Source: Planctomycetota bacterium
GTDB lineage: Bacteria > Planctomycetota > Phycisphaerae > Sedimentisphaerales > Anaerobacaceae
DNA: 18,241 bases
Direction: 5' to 3'
Assembly: GCA_023135255.1 (NCBI GenBank)
Contig: JAGLTN010000260.1
Coordinates: forward strand, 1 to 18,241
A model generated the notes under the pieces. That model did not search any database and had not been told where the DNA came from. It saw only the letters and a list, made by a program, of their open reading frames with translations. Both the position numbers and the translations under genes were made by a program. Positions 14,078 through 18,241 of this stretch are shown in pieces; the stretch's first letter is position 1; each line of letters begins with the position of its first letter.

Positions 14078-15453
14078 AAAAGGGATTTTTCGCCGACAAA
14101 ACTGTCTTAGTCATGGGGCTGGGGCGATTTGGGGGCGGGGTAGATGCCGCTGATTTTGCAAGCAGAGCGGGCGGTAAGGTTATTGTAACGGACCTGGCAG
14201 ATGAGGATAAACTATCTGATTCCATAAGCCGGCTTGCGGGCAGGGAGAATATTCGATTTCATTTGGGAGGGCACAGGGAAGATGATTTTGCTAATGCTGA
14301 TATCGTTGTGGTCAACCCGGCAGTTTCTGATGATAATAAATTTGTAAAGATCGCTATCGAACACAGGCGATTTGTCACTACGGCGATGAATATTTTTTTT
14401 GAGCTTTGCGCTGCGGATATCGTGGGAATTACAGGCTCGAATGGTAAAAGCACTACTGCGGCTTTGACTTATCATCTGCTGAAATGTGCGAAAGGTCAAA
14501 CCGGTTTTAAATACAACGATGTTTATTTGAGCGGCAATATTGGAAATGAACCTTTGCTGGCGCTACTCGATAAGGTTGGTTTTGATGATCTGATTGTGCT
14601 GGAGATATCGAGTTTTCAAAGTCAGAAGCTGGCTGAGATCAATAAGGCGCCGAGGTATTCGCTGGTTACTAACTTGACGCCTAATCATCTTGACAGGCAT
14701 GGAACGTTTGAGGCTTATTGCGATGCTAAGGAAAATATATTCAGGCTGCAAAAGACTGATGCGGGCAAAAAGGCTTATTCGTTTTTTAATGCTGAGGATG
14801 AAATTACGAGGTTGTGGTTTAAGAAATATCGCCAGCTGTCTGACAGGGAGTGTGCAGCATTTGACAGCAACAACGTCAATGCGGAAATGCAAAAAGAATA
14901 TCCGCTGCCCGGAAAGGCTAATCTTTCAAACCTGGCGGCGGCAGTGTCTATCGCGAAAGCAGTTAGTGTTACAGAAGAGACTATCAAAAATTCGCTGGGT
15001 TCTTTCAGGTCCCTGGCTCATCGGCTTGAATTTATCGCGGAGAAAAATGGGGTCAGATGGTACAATGATTCTATTTCGACTACGCCTGAAAGTTCGATAG
15101 TTGCGTTGGAGGCTTTTGCCGAGCCTAAAATTATAATCGCAGGTGGATATGATAAGAAGCTCTCTTTTGATGAACTGGCGGAGAAAATTTCAAAGTCCGC
15201 TAAGGCTGCAATCCTCATAGGCGATACTGCAAAGACGATAATTGAGCATATCAATCTATTTGGTAATAATTCGTTAATAGTAAAAAAGGCCAATTCTCTG
15301 GAAGAGGCTGTCGGATTTTGCGAGGAGATCGCTGATAGCGGCGATGTTGTGCTTTTGAGCCCGGCCTGTGCAAGTTATGATATGTTCATAAATTTTCAGG
15401 ACAGGGGCGATCAATTCGCTAAACTGGTAAGGCAGATCAAAAACAATTATTAG
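14074..15453 (+). CDS. murD: UDP-N-acetylmuramoyl-L-alanine:D-glutamate ligase
   Basis: This 459-residue cytoplasmic Mur ligase adds D-glutamate to UDP-MurNAc-L-alanine, using ATP. The N-terminal Rossmann-like domain begins VLVMGLGRFGGG. The ATP loop is GITGSNGKSTT (residues 118-128). The central-domain EISSFQ and NLTPNHLDRHG segments are typical of MurD. The C-terminal domain carries WYNDSISTTPES, IIAGGYDK and LLSPACASYDMF-FQDRG. ATG at 14074 overlaps the pyrF stop (ATGA). The frame is open further upstream to a GTG at 14011, but those 21 residues lie inside pyrF and add nothing conserved. No independent ribosome binding site is placed well, which supports coupling. The partner pyrF is unusual; murD normally sits in a cell-division/cell-wall cluster, of which no other member is seen here. 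Confidence 0.96.
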   Translation: MKKGFFADKTVLVMGLGRFGGGVDAADFASRAGGKVIVTDLADEDKLSDSISRLAGRENIRFHLGGHREDDFANADIVVVNPAVSDDNKFVKIAIEHRRFVTTAMNIFFELCAADIVGITGSNGKSTTAALTYHLLKCAKGQTGFKYNDVYLSGNIGNEPLLALLDKVGFDDLIVLEISSFQSQKLAEINKAPRYSLVTNLTPNHLDRHGTFEAYCDAKENIFRLQKTDAGKKAYSFFNAEDEITRLWFKKYRQLSDRECAAFDSNNVNAEMQKEYPLPGKANLSNLAAAVSIAKAVSVTEETIKNSLGSFRSLAHRLEFIAEKNGVRWYNDSISTTPESSIVALEAFAEPKIIIAGGYDKKLSFDELAEKISKSAKAAILIGDTAKTIIEHINLFGNNSLIVKKANSLEEAVGFCEEIADSGDVVLLSPACASYDMFINFQDRGDQFAKLVRQIKNNY

Positions 15454-15769
15454 AACTACCCTTTATTCCTTCACACCAACAATAAATCCGGTTTTACATA
15501 TCCATCAGAACGGATTTTAAATTTATCCCCGCTGCACAGAGGGGAATGTATTCTTACAAAAGTAACGCTGACAAAACTTTATAGGAACATAAACCCGATT
15601 GTAAAAAAAACTTTTTATTTTTGTTTCTTATTTTTCGTTGTTATTCGTTAATCAGCGGTATTAAGGCTGGGAGTGGGGTTTTTCGGTAATTTGAAGGGTT
15701 AAGCTGTTCTGTTTGTCGGCCGAAATGACTGCTGTAGAACTAAATGGGTTTTTGATAAGGTAAAAAAAG
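15454..15769. other. intergenic stretch between murD and the PilZ gene
   Basis: No coding region is supported. AAATCCG (15484-15490) and CGGATTT (15511-15517) could form a weak hairpin after murD, and TCCCC-GGGGA (15526-15530, 15541-15545) a second. Neither has a clean T run, so no firm terminator is called. Further on there is an A-rich/T-rich run near 15602-15640 and an 8-bp palindrome TCGGCCGA near 15717. AAGG lies about 10 nt before the PilZ ATG. Confidence 0.4.
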
Positions 15770-16159
15770 ATGGAAAGTACAACTGAACGCAGAAAAGAGA
15801 AGAGGTTGCGTTATCATTGGCCAATATGGTTTGCTGAGGATTTTAACGGACTTTTGTCACAGGGACAGATGGTTGATGTTTCGAGCAATGGCGCGGCGTT
15901 TACATGCTCTGCGAATAATAACTGCTCTTATCCCGGGCAGAGTATAACAACCAGATTTAGTGTTCCAAAATTTGATGGCGATAATTCATTTAATATGGCG
16001 AGTTTTACTCGTCACGGCCATATTTGCCGGGTTGATGACATTAATGCCTATACAAAAAGAGTGGCTATACAATTTTCTGAGGCTTTGCCCTTCAAACCAG
16101 GTCAGCAGGCTGAAAGTAAAACCAAATGCAGTGAAATGTTAAAAGCTGTAACTATATAA
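15770..16159 (+). CDS. stand-alone PilZ domain protein (cyclic di-GMP receptor)
   Basis: This 129-residue protein consists of little more than a PilZ domain, the common cyclic di-GMP-binding module that acts on motility, surface attachment or polysaccharide production. Both binding motifs are present: RxxxR as RKEKR (Arg8-Arg12) at the N-terminus and (D/N)xSxxG as DVSSNG (Asp36, Ser38, Gly41), which begins the first strands of the barrel. The rest reads as beta strands ending at VAIQFSEALPF. There is no signal peptide, membrane segment or output domain, so it must act through a partner. AAGG about 10 nt upstream supports the ATG. It stands alone and is followed by a strong terminator, so its neighbours do not reveal the target. 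Confidence 0.88.
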   Translation: MESTTERRKEKRLRYHWPIWFAEDFNGLLSQGQMVDVSSNGAAFTCSANNNCSYPGQSITTRFSVPKFDGDNSFNMASFTRHGHICRVDDINAYTKRVAIQFSEALPFKPGQQAESKTKCSEMLKAVTI

Positions 16160-16168
16160 TGAAAAAAC

Positions 16169-16200
16169 GAAGGGCTCTTTATCATTGAGAGCCCTTTTTT
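16169..16200 (+). terminator. intrinsic terminator after the PilZ gene, possibly bidirectional
   Basis: AGGGCTCT (16171-16178) and AGAGCCCT (16188-16195) form a perfect 8-bp stem with a 9-nt loop, followed by six T residues on the plus strand. On the minus strand a T run begins 2 nt after the stem, so it may also end the convergent sugar-kinase transcript, whose stop is at 16215. Confidence 0.85.
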
Positions 16201-16214
16201 AATTTACACACTTT

Positions 16215-18241
16215 TTAAAACTCCACAAGACCCGCACCTTCTACCATTACGCAGGGAATAATATCAGGTTTTAGTTTATTCGGCTTGTAGTAACCTTTAT
16301 TCAAAGCTGCTTTTATATTTTCTAATGCATTTTTTTCGGCAAAGATCATAATGCATCCTCCAAGACCAGCACCTGCAAGCTGGGCACCGGCGACGCCTTT
16401 GACTGAGCAGACAATATCAACCATTTGATCTATTTGCGGTGTAGAGCAGTAGTAGCCGCCCGGCTGGTTGTAAAGCTGTGCATTGAGGACTTTTTGCGGG
16501 TCTTCACTTGCCAGGTCCAGTATGAGGGTATTTAGATATTGGTCTGAACAGCCCGGTGTGTATTTTTTGTATTTACCATTATCGCCTGCCATTGAAACAC
16601 GGTCGCCGTCATGGCTTATGTTCATTAGTTTGCCAAAATCGTTTATGATCCCTTTTTCAAAGTAATCCATACACATTCGACTTCTCGCAACTTCTGATGC
16701 ACCAAACAGCAGTACCGAACGGAGATTGTAAAATCCAGGATCTGCGTGGCTGGAGAATGTTGTCTCCATCATTTCAGTGCAGTGCTTGGGCAGGATCGAT
16801 CTTATTTCTTTGCGATTCATTTTCTGAGGTACTTTTAGGAGCATTTTGTAAATATCGCTTGTCTTGCAGCCAAGGTGTTGGGGATCTATGTCACGGACAT
16901 ATTTGAGTGAGTCGTTAACTTCCGGACAACGATGTTTGAGCAAAGCCAAGCCGAGGTTGTAACTTGCGACACGAGTGTTGAAAGTATCTTTTGCAAAGCT
17001 GCTTTTGGCGGCTTTTAGGTGGCTGTTGGCAATTATAACGGTATATTCTTTTGTAATATCAATCGTTTTTATTATTCTAAAGGGCATATAGCCAACCTGG
17101 GTTAGTTTGCCTCGCTGACCAAGGTATATGGCTGCGTGGTCACCAGAGCCTCCTCTTGAACCTACGAACCATTCACCCTGACCACAAAGGTCAATGAACT
17201 GCTGACTTTCGAGTTGGAAATTATTTAAAGCGATGGCCGCCTGCAGTGTACCTACTACGAGAGTTGAACTGCTGCTAAGACCGGCAGCGATGGGGACATT
17301 TCCAGTAACCGCCAGATTCATACCGTTGATTTTGATATCTTTTGAATAATGCTGGAGACGCAGGACAGCGGCTTTGATGTAATTTCCCCAATGTCCCGCG
17401 GTGCTGTAGAGCATGTTGCGAACCCAGTCACTGTTTACGAAATTAAGCCAATCACCCCAGGCAAACCGCCCTATAAGCTCAGCTATGTTAAAGCGAACTT
17501 TTTTGAAGCTTGCAGGTTTTGTGTTTACAGCAATAACGTTGTCATCATCGCGCAGACCTGCGACAATTATCGTTTCCCGGTCAAATGCCAGGAAGTTATT
17601 AAAGCCTCCCCTGTGGTCAACGTGCCTGCCCATGAGATTGAGCCTACCCGGTGCGCGAACGATGCAGACTTTCTGGTCGAAGCCGAATTTTTGGCCGAAA
17701 GTGTTTAAAACCCTGGTGAGTGTTTTGATCTTTTCCCGGTGCAGCTGGGTATGTGGGCCATAAATTTCTTTAAGCCATTTTGTTACACCTGGGACATTTT
17801 TTTCTATTGCGGCTAACCATTGAGTTACAGTACAATATTTTTTACCGAGAGCCGGATGAAGCGAAACTGCGGGTTTTTCTTTAGTATGTTTTTTTCTTCT
17901 TACATAGTCCTGTATCGCGAGCAATTCATCGGGGGAATTAAACGCCTGCAGCCAATCGGGGTTATCGATGGCAACGGTTCGTACTCTGAAAGTATTTTTA
18001 CCATCTGTATTTTTGATAGATGAGAGATGGCGAACGACATCGGTCAGATAATATTCTGATTGTGCATTGTTGTTATCTATCATTGAAACTGCGCGGTAGA
18101 AGGCATTGGCTTTGAAGAGATACAGGCTTGGATTAAGCTGGGTGCATAGCTTTTCAAGTTTATCAGCAGTATAACTTTCCCCTGCTACCTGGAGGTTGTA
18201 TTGTTTTGAATTTATCAGCTTTTTCAATTTGGGAATATTAA
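16215..18241 (-). CDS. fusion: GlmU-like nucleotidyltransferase (C-terminal part seen) with GHMP sugar kinase, partial at window edge
   Basis: The reading frame is open through the window edge (codons for N-I-P-K precede the TTG at 18227), so the true N-terminus lies outside. Numbering from that TTG, residues 1-112 resemble the end of a GlmU-type sugar-1-phosphate nucleotidyltransferase: NPSLYLFKANAF followed by NNNAQSEYYLTDVV (52-65). After a linker, residues 188-670 are a galactokinase-like GHMP kinase: RAPGRLNLMGRHVDHRGG (191-208), ATP loop PIAAGLSSSSTLVV (312-325), Asp363 in GGSGDH as likely catalytic base, and LAGAGLGGCIMIF near 617-629. Galactokinases have GEHTDY in the sugar-binding motif; here Arg replaces that Glu, so the sugar may differ. 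The expected role is sugar to sugar-1-phosphate to NDP-sugar in one protein, comparable in logic to Bacteroides Fkp. Specificity is not determined. Confidence 0.85.
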   Translation of the reverse strand, partial: NIPKLKKLINSKQYNLQVAGESYTADKLEKLCTQLNPSLYLFKANAFYRAVSMIDNNNAQSEYYLTDVVRHLSSIKNTDGKNTFRVRTVAIDNPDWLQAFNSPDELLAIQDYVRRKKHTKEKPAVSLHPALGKKYCTVTQWLAAIEKNVPGVTKWLKEIYGPHTQLHREKIKTLTRVLNTFGQKFGFDQKVCIVRAPGRLNLMGRHVDHRGGFNNFLAFDRETIIVAGLRDDDNVIAVNTKPASFKKVRFNIAELIGRFAWGDWLNFVNSDWVRNMLYSTAGHWGNYIKAAVLRLQHYSKDIKINGMNLAVTGNVPIAAGLSSSSTLVVGTLQAAIALNNFQLESQQFIDLCGQGEWFVGSRGGSGDHAAIYLGQRGKLTQVGYMPFRIIKTIDITKEYTVIIANSHLKAAKSSFAKDTFNTRVASYNLGLALLKHRCPEVNDSLKYVRDIDPQHLGCKTSDIYKMLLKVPQKMNRKEIRSILPKHCTEMMETTFSSHADPGFYNLRSVLLFGASEVARSRMCMDYFEKGIINDFGKLMNISHDGDRVSMAGDNGKYKKYTPGCSDQYLNTLILDLASEDPQKVLNAQLYNQPGGYYCSTPQIDQMVDIVCSVKGVAGAQLAGAGLGGCIMIFAEKNALENIKAALNKGYYKPNKLKPDIIPCVMVEGAGLVEF

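Noticed and set aside
17349..17708. Plus-strand 119-codon ORF
   Set aside because: Fully antisense to the sugar-kinase domain with clear motifs on the other strand; a shadow frame.
18225..18227. TTG as the start of the kinase fusion
   Set aside because: The frame stays open to the window edge, the preceding codons continue a GlmU-like segment, and no ribosome binding site lies before it. The real start is outside the window.

Overview
The window looks like chromosomal DNA from an anaerobic, polysaccharide-degrading planctomycete of the Phycisphaerae type. The signs are a secreted BspA-like leucine-rich-repeat protein ending in a planctomycete-style dockerin with a WG/WL ending, secreted glycoside hydrolases, an LpxL-type lipid A acyltransferase (Gram-negative envelope), MurD (peptidoglycan) and a PilZ protein. 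This placement is an inference from gene style. No rRNA, tRNA, CRISPR array or insertion sequence was seen.

Layout. Positions 43-5620 (minus) form a sugar-release operon. A secreted clan GH-A-like hydrolase is transcribed first from a TTGAAG-17-TATAGT promoter, then a secreted GH31 enzyme, then a cytoplasmic PfkB-family kinase. Positions 5833-7290 (minus) encode the LRR/dockerin protein with its own TTGAAA-17-TAAAAT promoter. A 28-nt sequence (24/28 identical) occurs in direct orientation on both sides of this gene. Positions 7671-8621 (plus) are the lpxL-like gene, apparently leaderless. Positions 8663-10260 (minus) are a TsaC::low-molecular-weight phosphatase fusion overlapping rpiB by ATGA, preceded by a second apparently leaderless promoter. 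Positions 10344-11678 (minus) are a POT peptide transporter. Positions 11679-12268 hold no clear gene but contain three consecutive hairpins, the last a good intrinsic terminator, with two anti-Shine-Dalgarno C-rich stretches. This is the best candidate for an undescribed element (a small RNA). Positions 12269-12964 (minus) encode a single-pass membrane protein of unknown function. Positions 13127-15453 (plus) are a translationally coupled pyrF-murD pair behind a structured leader. Positions 15770-16159 (plus) are a stand-alone PilZ protein. Positions 16215-18241 (minus) are a GHMP sugar kinase fused behind the C-terminal end of a GlmU-like nucleotidyltransferase. This reading frame is still open at the window edge, so only its 3' part is seen.

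How the parts fit. The left operon plausibly frees oligosaccharide-derived sugars outside the cytoplasm and phosphorylates one of them inside. The fusion at the right edge plausibly phosphorylates a free sugar at C1 and activates it to an NDP-sugar in one polypeptide. The middle genes are housekeeping (tRNA t6A, pentose phosphate, peptide uptake, UMP and peptidoglycan synthesis). The P-loop of the fused phosphatase carries the threonine linked to phosphoarginine specificity in Bacillus YwlE, and the domain order TsaC-phosphatase-RpiB matches the Bacillus ywlC-ywlE-ywlF neighbourhood. All promoter and RNA calls are by eye and unmeasured.
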